Shown here in pieces: positions 46,797 through 59,272 of a stretch of DNA of 64,000 nucleotides. The position numbers and the translations under genes were made by a program. How positions within the stretch are numbered: the stretch's first letter is position 1; the number at the start of each line of letters is the position of its first letter. This DNA is from Guyanagaster necrorhizus (taxonomy: Eukaryota > Basidiomycota > Agaricomycetes > Agaricales > Physalacriaceae). The notes under the pieces were generated by a model. That model worked only from the letters and a program-made list of their open reading frames with translations, did not search any database and was not told the origin of the DNA. The stretch lies in contig NW_025064882.1 in the NCBI RefSeq assembly GCF_019112545.1, positions 2,100,971 to 2,164,970 of the forward strand, in the 5' to 3' direction.

Positions 46797-48327
46797 TGTT
46801 AAGAACAAGTGGTATACCATAGCATCGGAAAAAGTCAAATTATGTAGTTGCCATCTTAAGGAAACATGTGTTGGTGAGAATTCAAGCTTAACGTTCCACT
46901 CGCCTGGAATATACTGATGGTTATACTGCCCGCAAAATGATGTCTTCGAATTCTTTGTCGTTCGAGCCGTCATTCCTGTGCACAAGTATAGGTGGGAAGC
47001 AAGAACCCCCATGAGAGAAGAATCGGTGATGAGCATCGGCATTTTTAGAGTTATTTCTGGGCTTTTACGTCTCTGATGCTGCAGACGGTTTACTCAATTC
47101 CGCAAGCAAGAAAAGTATCGATGCGAACTTGATGGCGATGGCGTTCAAGAGGATTTGCCACAGATTCCAAAACTTCGAGATGAACGATAATACATCGATG
47201 TTTGGTAGCGAATTAAAGAGGCTGCACCCTGTTTTTATTAGTCTGATTTAGATGTGGACGTCTAGATTGCAAACTCATCTAAGGGCATCTCGTGTCAGTC
47301 AGGCCGGCCTTTGATGCCTCAGCATCTATTCGCGCCTGTTCTCACATCCCACATCTCCCAATTTTGACACTGACAAAGTGAGTGCGTTTATCATTTGTGA
47401 ATAGCACCTTCAGTATTCTTGTTTTACAGTGATGAAATCTCACTAATTGACCTCCGTGACAATATCTCGTGTCCTCGACGACAGGAAAAGGGACAGACTG
47501 ATCAACGTATCTTTGTCTTTTGCTGGTCAAGCGTTATTCGGGATATACAATGACTTCCAATGGTCCCGGTCATGCGTGTGAAGTACTAGGGTCTAATGGC
47601 TATTGACCATTGGTGACCAACAACTCACACAAAATCTTGCAGGTTGTCACCATCATAATTGGGAAGACCCTATCGCGTACGCCTACTACACGATTCCTCG
47701 AGCCAGAGAGTTATGAACTGCCGTTGTGGTGCTCTTGTTCAAAGTCTACTTGACGGCGTCCGAAAAACATCGATAGTCAATAGGCCGCATCACTTATCTC
47801 TTTGGGTGTTCTGTTCGCTTTCGCTCCGCTATCCTTTCTGAGGTCGAACCATGTTTTGCAAGTTCAAGATCTGCCCTCGAGATATCTTTTGTTAAGTTAT
47901 TGGCGATCAGATCTCGAAGTGGATTTCTCAACGTATTTAATACGTTGTTGAAAAAAAAAATCAGCCAATGGTGAGTTCACTGACGGGAGACTCAAATGGT
48001 GGCCTCGGGAGCAATGCTTTCTCATCAGGAGGTGCTAGGGTGTCCGATTAATGACGCGAGCTCCTCACAGTCTTCATTTTCTGAGCGAAGAAACCTTAAG
48101 AATCGTCATCTGTACTATTATGATGGCCGAATATGAATCTTCTATAGTCTGTTCATGTACATGGAACTTAAAAGTAAATTAAGTTGAAATTACCGATCGC
48201 ATCAAAATCGTGAGAATGTCGACGTCGAAACGGAGAGCCGTTTCGTTTCTTCCGCAAACCAATACTTAATGGTGTAAGGCGAAAGTATACCTCTCCTACA
48301 TGGAAGTCCAATGCAGATACTCCCAAA
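46797..48327. other. Intergenic region upstream of the cation/H+ antiporter
   Basis: No supported gene. Frames are short and interrupted. The last few hundred bases should hold the antiporter promoter. Confidence 0.4.
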
Positions 48328-49652
48328 ATGCCGGAATACACGATACCCGAAATCCCTATCTTTCTCACTTTCGCCTCCTTTCTTTTCTTCATCAACATCG
48401 CCGAATGGCTCGCCAAATATCTCATCGAGGCTGGGCTGCTGGGATCCATCGTCGTAGGGATAATCTATGGACCAGAGGCCGCCAATATTCTGCCGATGGA
48501 TGCCCAAACTACCTTCCAGGTCATTGGATACATCGGGCTCCTGCTTATAGTCTTCGAGGCGGGGCTTTCCACCGACATGTCTTTGCTCTATAAGAATATC
48601 TGGCTATCCCTCCTTGTGGCACTGACGGGCGTGGGCCTCCCCATCTGCTTCTCGATTCTCCTACTCAGTGTTGGATTCAAGTACACGGCCCTGCAAGGTT
48701 TCGCTGCGGGTGCATCATTATGTTCCACTTCCCTTGGCACAACGTTGGCTTTACTAAGTCCGGAGATAACGAAGATGAGGATTGGTCAGTGTTATCACTC
48801 ATCTGCAGACCGCTTACTCTCGGTCCAGGCGTAGTGTTGTTGAGCGCCGCTCTCATCGATGACATTGTGGGCCTAGTCATTGCCGCCACTATCTCCGAGA
48901 TTTCTTCGGTCGACGAGGTGTCCGTGTCCATCAAGTGGCAGACCATCGTCCGGCCTATCGTGGTTTCGGTGGCATTTGGGCTGTTCACTTTTGTCATTTG
49001 GGTCCTACGCATTTTGATGTTCCGTCTATGGGGTGACAGATTACGCACCCCGCGTGCTCAGCTGTTCGTGGTGGTTTTCGTGCTTGCAGGTTACGTGGCT
49101 GGTGCAAATTACTCGGGAACAAGTGAGCTGTTCGGAGCATACCTTGCTGGCACGCTGCTCATTCATGTTTTCGCGCTATCATCGTGCGAGAATTTCGAGG
49201 ATAAGATAGAAGACCATCAGATTGTCACACCTATCGATGCGTTTACGATCTACATCATACCCATTCTGCAGGTGTTGCCATCGCCCTTGTTCTTTGCGTC
49301 CATTGGGGCGGCTCTCCCCATCAGGTCACTGGGGTCAGTCCATGGTTCTCATCGGGTTATACGGCGAGGCATAATATATTCTCTTCTTATGGGCGTCGCG
49401 AAAGCTGCCGTAGGCGTCTGGATGTTCGTCTGGCCCGACCGAGAAGGTGGTCCGCATACATTGACGATCATACAGTCTGCTACCTTGCTAGGCATGGCAA
49501 TGGTGGCTCGAGGCGAGATCGCCCTCGTCGTCGCCGAGATTGCTCGACCGATCCTAGGTGATGATGAGCCGTTTGCCGTCGTTGTGTGGGCTATACTGCT
49601 CAACACTGTTGGAGGTGCCGTTGGCGTCGGACTGATCTTACTGCGTGCATGA
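48328..49652 (+). CDS. Cation/H+ antiporter, CPA2 type
   Basis: This is a membrane exchanger of Na+ or K+ for protons, like the bacterial KefB/NapA group and its fungal relatives. One 44-nt intron (48785-48828) joins two exons, giving 426 residues. The N terminus, MPEYTIPEIPIFLTFASFLF, leads into AEWLAKYLIEAGLLGSIVVG and IYGPEAANILP. GLLLIVFEAGLSTDMSLLYK is the family's well-conserved helix 3 region. The helix after the intron carries VVLLSAALIDDIVGLVIAAT, where the paired Asp residues are the ion-binding site of electrogenic CPA2 carriers. The segment NYSGTSELFGAYLAGTLLIH and the last helices (MVARGEIALVVAEIARPILG) complete a 12-13 helix fold. There is no long cytosolic tail, unlike many fungal Na+/H+ exchangers. 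The ion specificity is unknown. Confidence 0.9.
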
Positions 49653-50013
49653 AACGGCGCTCCGACGGAAGTTCCTCGGCCGGGCGCCTGTAAAATGGGT
49701 TGACACAAAGTACTCTTAGCAGCTGAGATTATGTATATTTTTTCCCCTGTTTTTTCCTAGAAAAAATTAGACATTAGAACGTCTCCGTTACTCGGCCATA
49801 GCAGAAGCCTAGACTTCCTGCCAGCGTGCAACCTTGAGCTTGTGATCACGCCTCCGGATTATATATCTTCTTGGAGTTTACCAATACTCTTGACAGCCCT
49901 TGACTTGATTATCCTTTTTCCTTTCGGCTGTGGGAGGAATTGAAATTTCGTGCCAACGTTGAAGCGGCGCGTTCAGTTCTGTAGCCTGTTCACCGTCCTT
50001 TACGACCGCCACC

Positions 50014-51792
50014 ATGATGCTGGGGACGTACTCGACCCGAAATATTGGGCTGCTGGCAAGGAAATACCTAGGGCAGACACACAGACAGACAGCGCAGGGT
50101 GTTGGGAGGTATTTTTTGACGACGCGTGAGTGCCGATTTACTCTGTGGCGATCCGGTTTGGGATAGGACGGCACCCAGAGCTATAATTTCCCCCCCCCTA
50201 TCTCTTCCGTGTTTCCAACTGATACCATCCCATTAGCCAGCAACATGAGCACCAAAATCATCGTTAAAGGCCCCGTCGTCGAGCTCGATGGCGACGAGAT
50301 GACCAGGATCATCTGGAAAAAAATCAAGGAGGAGGTCCGTCTCGTCTTGCTCGTCGCGATTCGATCCTTACAGCGTCGGCCAGCTCATTTTGCCTTACCT
50401 CGAACTCGACATCAAGTATTTTGACCTTGGCCTCGAGAACCGTGATGCTGTGCGTTCGTATTCTCTTCATGCCTCGTTACTGAGCGTGTCACCAGACCAA
50501 CGACCAAGTGACCATCGACTCTGCCAATGCCATCCTCGAGCACAAAGTCGGCATCAAATGCGCCACGATTACGCCGGACGAAGCTCGTGTCGAAGAGTTC
50601 AAGTTGAAGGAAATGTGGAAAAGTCCAAACGGCACGGTGAGACTTACCTGCGTTCTTCGGCGCTCCAGCTCACCCTTGCGTGCCCACAGATTCGGAACAT
50701 TCTGGGGGGGACAGTGTTCCGTGAGCCAATCATTCTTCAGAAAATACCAAAGCCAATCCCTGGCTGGGTCAAGCCAATTGTCATTGGTCGTCATGCGTTC
50801 GGTGACCAGTACCGAGCAACAGACTTTGTCGCTCCTGGTCCCGGAAAGTTGCAGCTTGTGTATACGCCAACTGATGGCTCCCAGCCGACCACGCTGAATG
50901 TCTACGACTTCAAGGGCCCCGGTGTGGCCATGAGCATGTACAACACGGATGAGTCCATCGCAGGTTTCGCTCATTCCTCCTTCAAGATGGCTTTGGCCAA
51001 GAAAATGCCTTTGTTCATGTCAACAAAGAATACTATCCTCAAGAAGTATGATGGACGATTCAAGGACATCTTCCAAGAGATCTACGATGCGCAAGTCCGC
51101 CATACCTGTTCCGTTACACAAAACTCTAACTGCCGTGCAGCCAATATAAAGCGCTCTTCCAGGAGGCCGGAATTTACTATGAACACAGACTCATCGATGA
51201 TATGGTTGCGCAAGCAATCAAGTCTTCAGGCGGATTCGTCTGGGCCACTAAAAACTACGATGGTGATGTACAGAGTGACATTCTCGCACAAGGCTTCGGC
51301 AGTCTGGGTATGATGACCAGTGAACTTATCACACCCGACGGCCAGATCATCGAAAGTGAAGCTGCTCATGGCACGTCCTAATTTCTCTCGCATTTGTTCT
51401 GTTCCGTTGACGCATCGAACAGGAACAGTCACACGGCACTACCGGGAACACCAGAAGGGCAACGAGACCTCAACAAACCCTGTCGCGTCCATCTTTGCTT
51501 GGACCCGGGGTTTGATCCACCGGGCCAAGCTCGATAACAACCCTGCTCTGCGTGATTTCTGTCTCGATGTCGAGAGTGCCTGTATCGAGGTCATTGACAA
51601 GGATGGTGTTATGACCAAAGATCTCGCGTTGTCCCTGTATGGTTCTAACATGAAACGAGAACACTGGGTCGTCACTACCGCCTACATGGACGCTGTTATC
51701 GTATGTTGTACTTGACTACAACTGATTCACGCTAACGTTGATTTCGATAGACTAAACTCAACGACAAGATAGCGAAGCGGGCTGCATTGTAA
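50014..51792 (+). CDS. NADP-dependent isocitrate dehydrogenase
   Basis: This enzyme converts isocitrate and NADP+ to 2-oxoglutarate, CO2 and NADPH. Exon 1 (50014-50125) codes a typical mitochondrial presequence, [20 protein letters not shown] and more, rich in Arg with no acidic residue. After a 111-nt intron the conserved core begins at 50237 with [24 protein letters not shown], whose own Met (50245) could start a cytosolic form. Family landmarks follow: [18 protein letters not shown], the NADP isoform motif around [39 protein letters not shown], the metal-binding [55 protein letters not shown] and the C-terminal [12 protein letters not shown]. About seven exons in all; the core length of about 415 residues is standard. 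The C terminus is not a clear peroxisomal signal. Confidence 0.95.
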
Positions 51793-53043
51793 ACACATCT
51801 AGTTTTGGATCAGATCTCAGTCTATACCTCCGTAGAGTTAACACAGCTAACCTTGTACATACTAATGCAAATCCTAACAATGGGACGTCATTTTGCGTGG
51901 ACTCGTGATTCTCGACGACAAAGTCAAATTTGAAAAAAAAAAAAAAAAAAAAAAACGATCTGTTCGTTGGGTCGTGTGCTCCAACTGAAGTTTTACTTGG
52001 CGCTGACAGTGGAGGGGTATGTGCCGTCACGACAGTATTTGTTTCCGGTACTGATGTGATGGTGATTCGAAATAATTGAGGAGCTAGAATATCTACTTTA
52101 GAGCCCAACTGGTCCTGCCTCAGTGTCGAGTCTTGGTGAACACTGCGTCTCTATCGTTCTCGAGATACTTGCTTTTACACATAAAAACGATCCCCTTTCT
52201 ATACCTATCTCCGTGTCTTCTTCGATTTTCGCTTACCGCAATGCAGTTTTACATCCCCATCTGCCGATACCACGCGCAACTCTCAGCATACACGCGTCAA
52301 AGAGCTGATACAATGTACTGAAGCGCCCATCGGCCCCGAAAAATCTGCCCTAATCACAACGGTGGCCGAATCAATCGTACCTCTCGCAAATTTGGATCAC
52401 GAAATTGCTCTGGCCCGCAACACGCTCGACCTCCTGATTTCTCGAAGTCAGGAGACGAAGACTCATATCAAGGGTCTTGCATCGCCTTCGGGCCCTCCCT
52501 GATTTTGTTCTCAGTGAGATACTTTGGTCATGCCGCACTGGAGAGCAGGATTCCCTAGACCCGAGATATCCTCTGTAGTCGCTTACGGCTGTCTGTAGAC
52601 GTTGAGGGACCGTGGCGCTGAATACCTAGCTCTGGTCCCAAATCGCGCCCAAATTCGACAGAGAGGATATTCCTAATTATCTTTCATTCGTTCAAGTTTG
52701 TGTTGCAGTTGCAGCTGGCACGGACGAGTGATTTGAGCTTTGAGGGTTTTGCCTCCCCCCCGAGACAGCACCACGTACGCTATTTTCCCGACGGTCATTG
52801 CGAGTGCCTCGCAGTAGACAGACGTTGAGCTGTTCCTGTCACCCAGACACTTTTGTTGTTATCAGTATATAGAGGGTTCCTCAATAAATTGCGCTGCCTC
52901 CGTGATGCTTTCCTGAAGCGACACTGACGGATATGAAGGCAACCTACGTCTTCCAACTAGCAACTAACGTACTGACGTTCCGCACTGTCAGTATCAGTAT
53001 ACGATCGTCTAGTCTTTTCATTTCTTACTGGTATAACAAAAGT
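51793..53043. other. Intergenic region between convergent genes
   Basis: This is the 3' flank of isocitrate dehydrogenase (+) and DUG1 (-). A run of 23 A lies at 51933-51955. Short frames near 52123-52320 have no supported gene structure. Confidence 0.4.
51933..51955 (+). repeat. A23 homopolymer tract
   Basis: Twenty-three consecutive A residues lie 140 bases after the isocitrate dehydrogenase stop. It may be a retroposition scar or simple replication slippage; no duplicated flank is obvious. Confidence 0.7.
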
Positions 53044-54841
53044 TTACTTCTTCCCCTGGACGGCTGCAAGTTCATAGAGATAAGTGCCCAGAAGCTTAGA
53101 CTAATGACATGTCAGTACTCTTCCTGTGGAAAACGAACGAGAAAAACTCACCCCTTCGATGAAATTGGAACGATCTAACTTCTCATTCGTGGAACTGTCA
53201 CGCAAAAGATAAACGCCAGAAACCAGAAGGAAAAAATTAATAAACTCACTGTGCACCATCATCCCCTCTCCCCATTGGCAGAAGGACGACGTTTGCACCA
53301 AGTGCTTCTGCAAACGTTAATGTGACGGGTATGGATCCACCCTCCCTTGTCATGTCAGGCTCCTGCTTGTACACCGCCTACAATAACGTATCGAACAAGA
53401 GGCCTATAGTGAACAGAGGAACTCATACCCTGGTAGCAGCCTTGGCAGCCTCAAAGTTCCAATGGTTCAGGTCAGCTAGCCACGGCTTGCCACCATGGAC
53501 TTCCTCCACTACCAATTTGTTCTTGCTACCCAGTTTCGCAAATTCAGCTTCCAGATACTTGTTTACAAGAGGCGCAATGTTCTCCGGCGTTTGTGGGGGC
53601 ACCAGCCTGTAGAGCCGTGATCAAGGAAATGAATATCAAAGGTACGCGCAGTTACCTGATACTGAACTTCCCAGCCACCTTGGCTGGAATAACAGTTTTA
53701 CCGCCGGCACCATAAAACGCACCTTCAATTCCGTGAAGCGATAGACTGGGAGATCGCATCCGACCCATCAGTACTTCAACCTTGTCAGAAGACAACGCAA
53801 TGCTAGCGCCGGCAGCTGCTTCTATGTCCTCGATGGAATAGTCGAGCTTCTCGTACAGAGAGCGCTCATCCGCAAATGCTGACGGGACCATCTCGTCGAC
53901 GCCAGGAATAAGGATATGACCTTTGGTATCCACAAGCTTGGACATGAGTATCACGAGGTCCGTCATAGGTTCATGTATCGTGCGTCCAAAGGAACCAGAG
54001 TGGAGGTCCCAACTGGGACCAGAGACGATTATCTTGTAATAAGAAATTCCACGCAAGCCATAAGTCAAAACGGGCGTTCGGGTGTTGAGCCAATAGTTAT
54101 CAGACTAGTAAATGGAGATTAGGATTGCGATGGCCTCAAGCGAACGAAGACATACGATGCAAACACAGTCTACGCCGTCAAACCAACCTCCAGATTGGGC
54201 CTCCTTCTTGACGAGGTCGTCAAGACCCTCACTTCCGGTCTCTTCCATCCCTTCGAAGCAGAACTTTATATTAACTGGCAGATCCTTCTGGTTCTCAGCG
54301 TGGTACTGAAGAACATTGAGCCAACCAAGAATAGGACCCTTGTCGTCTGTGGATCCACGGCCTACTAGCTGACCATTCTCGCGATTAATAGTAAGTACGA
54401 ATGGTTCAGAGGACCATCCATCAGAAAGGTTAGCCTAGAAAAGGATGAAGTTGAAGGGCATGAGAGTCGAACCCAGGACGTACGGGTTGAACGTCAAAAT
54501 GACCGTAGATAAGCACAGTCTTCTTATTCGGATTGTTTCCAATCTTTCCCAGAATCGCGGGCGGAAGTTGAAGCTCCTGACCATCCATAACGTGCTTTCC
54601 AAGATCGGTGAGCTGAGTTTCGACGCCGTAAGAGTTAAGCTGAGCGTTAAGCCAGTGGGCCATCTTGAAGACATCCTGCCTATACTTGGCATCGCCGCTC
54701 ACGCTGACGCCGATAGATCAGCTAGGCAGCACGAGTCACGAAATCCCCTGACCTTGGAATAGCGACTGCCTCAGCCAAACGATTGATAAAGTTTTCGGCA
54801 TTGTCGTCAATGAACTTGATGAATTCTGGGGGGGCAGGCAT
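53044..54841 (-). CDS. Cys-Gly metallodipeptidase (DUG1/CNDP family, M20)
   Basis: This cytosolic di-zinc peptidase of family M20 cleaves Cys-Gly as part of glutathione turnover; yeast Dug1 also works in the DUG complex. The start at 54841 gives [20 protein letters not shown]. After a 49-nt intron comes [20 protein letters not shown]. Metal and catalytic residues are all visible: [12 protein letters not shown] (His, Asp), [20 protein letters not shown] (bridging Asp), and [19 protein letters not shown] with the catalytic Glu-Glu pair. The dimerisation and lid part follows with [20 protein letters not shown] and FGRTIHEPM. Near the C terminus are [21 protein letters not shown] with the last metal His, and [12 protein letters not shown]. 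The final exon ends [15 protein letters not shown] at 53046-53044. Length, about 475 residues, matches Dug1. Eight or so exons. Confidence 0.94.
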
Positions 54842-55144
54842 GTTGGCAGAGGGGATGATGGTGGTACAAGTTGAAGAGGTTACTGCAATGACGACATCGC
54901 CCTTACGAAGTCGCGCTACGCCTGTGAAGGCTACTTTTTAGGATAACCTCGATATCGTGGCATCTTCCTCATGAGTTGACAAGCGGCACTGGTAGAAAGG
55001 ATTAATAATGGCTGGGTTAACATTCAGTCAATTGCTCGTTGAACGCCAGCGTCACGGGCCCTACCTGCAAAGATATCAACGTGGCTCATGATATCCAGCT
55101 GTAGGCAGACATTGTATACTGTCCATATGCTTACGCCATACGTG

Positions 55145-56063
55145 CTACAACTGTACAACAGCAGCATCGCGTCCAATGATGTTATGCGCGTCCTTGACAT
55201 CGATGTCAAATTCAAAATAGTCCCTTAGCGTCTGTATTCGATCCTCTTCGCTCGTGAATATTTGAAGCGCTTCCTGACAGCTGCCCACAGATCCTCTAAT
55301 CTCGGTGCCAAAGAGGATATATTTTCCGAGATGTACGTCCTTTGTGCTTGGATCCAGTTCTAATCGCCTCTGCTCTTCTCCATCAATGATAAAATACTTG
55401 ACGCACATGAGATTCTTCCAGAAAATGCTATCGCTCGGTATCTGTGAAATATAGACTGACGCCCTCATGAAATCCTCTGGGAAAGACTTGCTTTTTGAGA
55501 ACGCATATAAGGTCTTCCATAATGACTCGGTCGAAGATGCCATAGTATTGCAGAATCTGCACTGGTACATTGGTACGTTATCGTGATTCGAACATAGTTG
55601 AACAATTATACTCACCCAGGCTGTCCAAGCTCGAGGAAGGATATGCTGCCCGAACTAGACGATGTTTCTCTGAGGGTTGTTGAACCCGAAGCAATATGAC
55701 CCTCTTCCAAGAAGAACGGTCCGTTGAAACATGCCCTGAGGTGTCACATCCATAGAGTGGTCTGAAGTACTGAGGTAGGTCCATGCTTAATTCACTGCAT
55801 TTTCGACGTTGACTGAAGTTTAGAACTTACTAATGCATATCACAGTTTACGAACAGGAATTCGACAAGGTGCATGCGAACGAGTACATGGAGGTTCTCAA
55901 GTGTTGTCTTGAATGCCCCAGAAGCGATGTCGAATTCTGTGAGTTCATGTCTGTACCCTATGGATTCTAACCATTGAATAACTTCTTCTTCTGGAGTCTA
56001 AGGGGATTCGACTTTCCTAATAAGCGTGCGGCTTGAAGAAGGGCCGTTGAGGGTGTAGGTCAT
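55145..56063 (-). CDS. Hypothetical protein, 5' end possibly broken
   Basis: I do not recognise this family. Minus-strand exons with coding character cover about 56063-55832, 55797-55614 and about 55590-55145. They include EEEVIQWLESIGYRHELTEF, NLHVLVRMHLVEFLFVNCDM, MDLPQYFRPLYGCDTSGHVS, KHRLVRAAYPSSSLDSLG and DFMRASVYISQIPSDSIFWK. A splice at about 55831 rescues a codon and joins frames (CDMHYELSMDLPQYF). The natural start would be MTYTLNGPSSSRTLI at 56063, but an in-frame TAG follows at 56000-55998 and I see no intron that removes it. Either the first exon lies elsewhere or the gene carries a nonsense change. The 3' end is also uncertain; a further exon to 55024 is possible. Confidence 0.45.
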
Positions 56064-56679
56064 GGCTAGACGTTGAGTGGGAACAAGGGATACAAGTCAA
56101 CATCATGAACCGCTTTCGAGTGGTTTCAAAGAGGTCTCAAAGAACAACCAATGGAACGGGGGTGGGGGGGGGGCTGCGGCCGACAAGGATCCTATCCGTG
56201 TCATGCTCACACAGAGACTGCTGGCATAAATCCGAGTTCGTGCATTTATAATGTACAACGTCTGCTTTGGGCCGAGCGACTTCCCAACTTCAGTCAAAGA
56301 GACTGACGATCTTACCGCTTCAGCTTCTAATTTGCTAGTGCTACATGACCACCGTATAAAACCCGCGCCGCGTAAAATAAAACCACCGCTTTTGCCTATA
56401 TTTGCTTATAGTTTACGGCTGCGAGTGGATACTCCATGATATGTCGAATGTATCGTCGTAGGTACTACGACGTGTATGTAGTCAGCGAGGGAAAACCAGA
56501 ACAAAGGTTCTCCCGAGGCACCGTGGTGTCTTTGAAATGTTGCCGCTAGGTATTAGCTTCCTTCAGCACATTGCTCGACTTGATCATTCGCGCCTCTATC
56601 TTTGAAAGGAAGTTCGAATTTCAAAGTGCAAATGCTGCTCGGTTACCTCGGGTTAGGGTTCGGCTACCTTTTCCATACG

Positions 56680-57851
56680 ATGACATCCAAAAATCTATCT
56701 TTTCTGGATCTTATCGACATCTGTGACAATGTGCGGCCACATCTTTCTTTTCCTCATCCATCACCATTCGACAGCGAACGGCTAGTACCATTTCATCTCT
56801 CTCCGTCATCACGGGCTCCCGTTATCGGTCTCCTACGACCCATTATCATCGAGAAACTGAAAGCAGAAAATGTTAACAGTCACAACAGTGGTCTTCCGGA
56901 ACTCTGGGATATCCAAGATGCACGGGTCTCTTTTCGGTCGTGGCTTGATACACCATCGAAGCGCACTGCTGCCATGAAGGAACTATGTGAGCGATGGCGA
57001 GATACAGAACTCTTCCCTGATGTTTGCGGGCCTAAGAAGTGGAGAGCAGAGATGTTTCCCATCTATCGCAACCCTTTTGACGCTCATGACTACCCGAAGG
57101 ATGGACAGCCTGACGAAGGACTGAACTACGCATTCGAGATGGAGCGCTCGGCCTGTGCACTTTTCGGCGTCGTGACATATGGCATACACATGACCATCTA
57201 CCAACAAGATGCCTCAGGTCTTCGTATGTGGATACCGACCCGTGCGCGAACGAAGCCAACGTGGGTTATCCTATCTGATATAGATTCTTACTTCATCGCA
57301 CATATATGCAGGTGGCCTGGTTACCTTGACAACACTGTTGCCGGAGGAATCCCCAGTGGAATGGGCATGTTCGATTCCTTGGCCAAGGAGTGCATGGAAG
57401 AGGCCAGCATCGAAGAAGATATCGTTCGGCAGTACGTACGAGCAACTGGAGCCGTCAGCTACTTCTTCAGAACGTCCGCGGGCTGGTTGCAACCAGAAGT
57501 GGAGTAAGTTTCGTACTTCGCTGTTATCTGCCTCTAATCCCCTGCAGATATGTCTACGATCTTGCCATCCCCGCAAATCACCCAGACTCTTCCGTTTTTG
57601 AGCCCAAACCTTTGGATGGTGAAGTCGAGTCATTCGAGTTTCTTCATCTCGACGATCTTACGCCAAAGTTACGGGCGGGGTCGTTTAAGCCCAACTGTGC
57701 TCTGGGAAAGTTGTGCACCAAGTACTTGCAATGTCTTCGTCTGATTTTCAATAATAGTGATTATCGACTTACTAATACGTTTGGGTCATATAACACCCGA
57801 GAACGAACCCGACTACATGAAGATCTTGACCCGCCTACATGGTCAATTTGA
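56680..57851 (+). CDS. DUF4743/Nudix hydrolase (thiamine-diphosphate related)
   Basis: This belongs to the fungal family with an N-terminal DUF4743 part and a C-terminal Nudix fold, like yeast YJR142W, which is linked to oxidised thiamine diphosphate clean-up. Three exons are resolved, with introns 57261-57311 (51 nt) and 57504-57547 (44 nt); removing the first restores the family motif KPTWPGYLDNTVAGGIPSGM. The first intron has no stop and can be misread as coding. The Nudix box follows with MFDSLAKECMEEASIEEDIV, where the paired Glu residues bind the metal. The N-terminal part includes LWDIQDARVSFRSWLDTPSK and ALFGVVTYGIHMTIYQ. The C terminus ends LDPPTWSI. I prefer the start MTSKNLSFLDLIDICDNV at 56680; the ATG at 56632 adds 16 mostly hydrophobic residues and could be a targeting extension. 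Confidence 0.88.
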
Positions 57852-58187
57852 CTATGAACGGTGGTAGAAATTTTTAGGTAAGCATTTTGTTTTGCTTTCC
57901 TACTTCAGAGTCGCTGAAGTTCCATATAAAATTGAAGGAAGTAGAACCACAACACTCGTAAGTACTTTGATGCGGAATGAGAACATCTGCTCTTAAGCAA
58001 GATCTGTCACCGAGTTGAGTGTTATGGAAGTTACCTCCGTTAGGTACATACAGGTACATAGCCGTCATAATCATTCTAACATTACCGCTGTCAACCAACT
58101 GTCAGCGGCTCACGTACAACCATTCAAGCCATCTTATAGCTAAATAGTCATACAGAGGTACGCTGCTCTTCTTTCACTTTCACCGCC

Positions 58188-59272
58188 ATGGTACTCAAAG
58201 GCATCATAGCTGCTGTCCAAAATCTTTATATCCTCACTTGGGATGTTGGACTCTTTACTTTCAATCTGTTAACACCTAATCTCAAACCTGGACATGTTGT
58301 CCCAGAAGGACACCCCGGTGCGAGAGGGTCATGGCCCGAGTATATTGCGCCCAAGGAAGGTGATAGCAGGTGCTCATGTCCGGCTTTGAATGCCTTGGCC
58401 AACCATGGTGAGTGGTGGTAACACATTGGCACTGGATTCGCGTTCATCAAAACAACAGGAGTGCTACCCCGGGATGGGAAAAGCATTTCGCTTCGGGAGC
58501 TCACACGAACCGTTCGGGCTGCATACAATTTCTCTCCCTCGTTCTGTTACTTCGTGCCGCTGTACTGTGCAAGAATGCTTGGGAAGGACTATAATCAAGG
58601 TTTGAAAATTTGGCTCCACTTGAATTCTGCACCTCTTTCTAAGGCACCAATTCCAGACGCCGTTGATCTATCTGAGCTTGATTTACATAACGGTATTGAA
58701 CACGATGCATCGCTCACAAGTGTGCTTTCCCCACCTTCAGCGGCCTGTATCTAACTTTAAACCTTTCTCAAAGGACAGGACAAGTACCATGAACCAAATC
58801 AAGGAACTCCCTATATTCCTTATATCGAAGAGCTTCTTGCATCCTCTTCTGGAAAGGCGTTGGATGGTTCGGCTCTCCTCACTCCCGACGACCTCGCACG
58901 TTTCTCAGCGAAGCGCCGCACCGAAGCAGCCAGCTCTAACCCCGAATTCTCGCTGGACTGCATACACAAAATATTCGGGAGCTCTAAGTACGTTATTTTT
59001 ACGATCTACTCTTCAACACCACCTGACTGGAGTGGAGCTCGTCGACGATGCTTACCATAATGGGTGGAAGAGTGAAAGACCTGGAATCTTTTTTGATCGA
59101 GGAACGTATCCCGGATGGCTGGGAGTCTAGGGTTCTTTCAAGAAAGGGACTAACATTCCAAGCTTTCAATAAAACTGTCATAAAGGTGGAATGTAAGACG
59201 AGGAATCTCACAAACAAGGCGAAGAAGGAGAAAACGGTTCGTGCAACCGTGCTGCGATACCTCCTTGGCTGA
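58188..59272 (+). CDS. Heme-thiolate peroxidase (chloroperoxidase/unspecific peroxygenase family)
   Basis: This family (PF01328) uses hydrogen peroxide and a cysteine-bound heme for oxygen transfer or halogenation. Five exons, 58188-58407, 58459-58599, 58657-58719, 58774-58987 and 59038-59272, join in phase to give 290 residues. The heme-ligand loop reads GDSRCSCPALNALANHG (residues 58-74). The ligand is Cys64, in Ser-Cys-Pro rather than the usual Pro-Cys-Pro. The next exon starts VLPRDGKSISLRELTRTVRA, as in the family. The magnesium/acid-base motif is EHD at residues 135-137 (LHNGIEHDASLTRQDKY), typical of the short group. The C terminus is basic. No clear signal peptide is seen, only a hydrophobic N-terminal segment (IIAAVQNLYILTWDVGLFTF), so it may be membrane-associated or intracellular. 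Substrate unknown. Confidence 0.9.
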
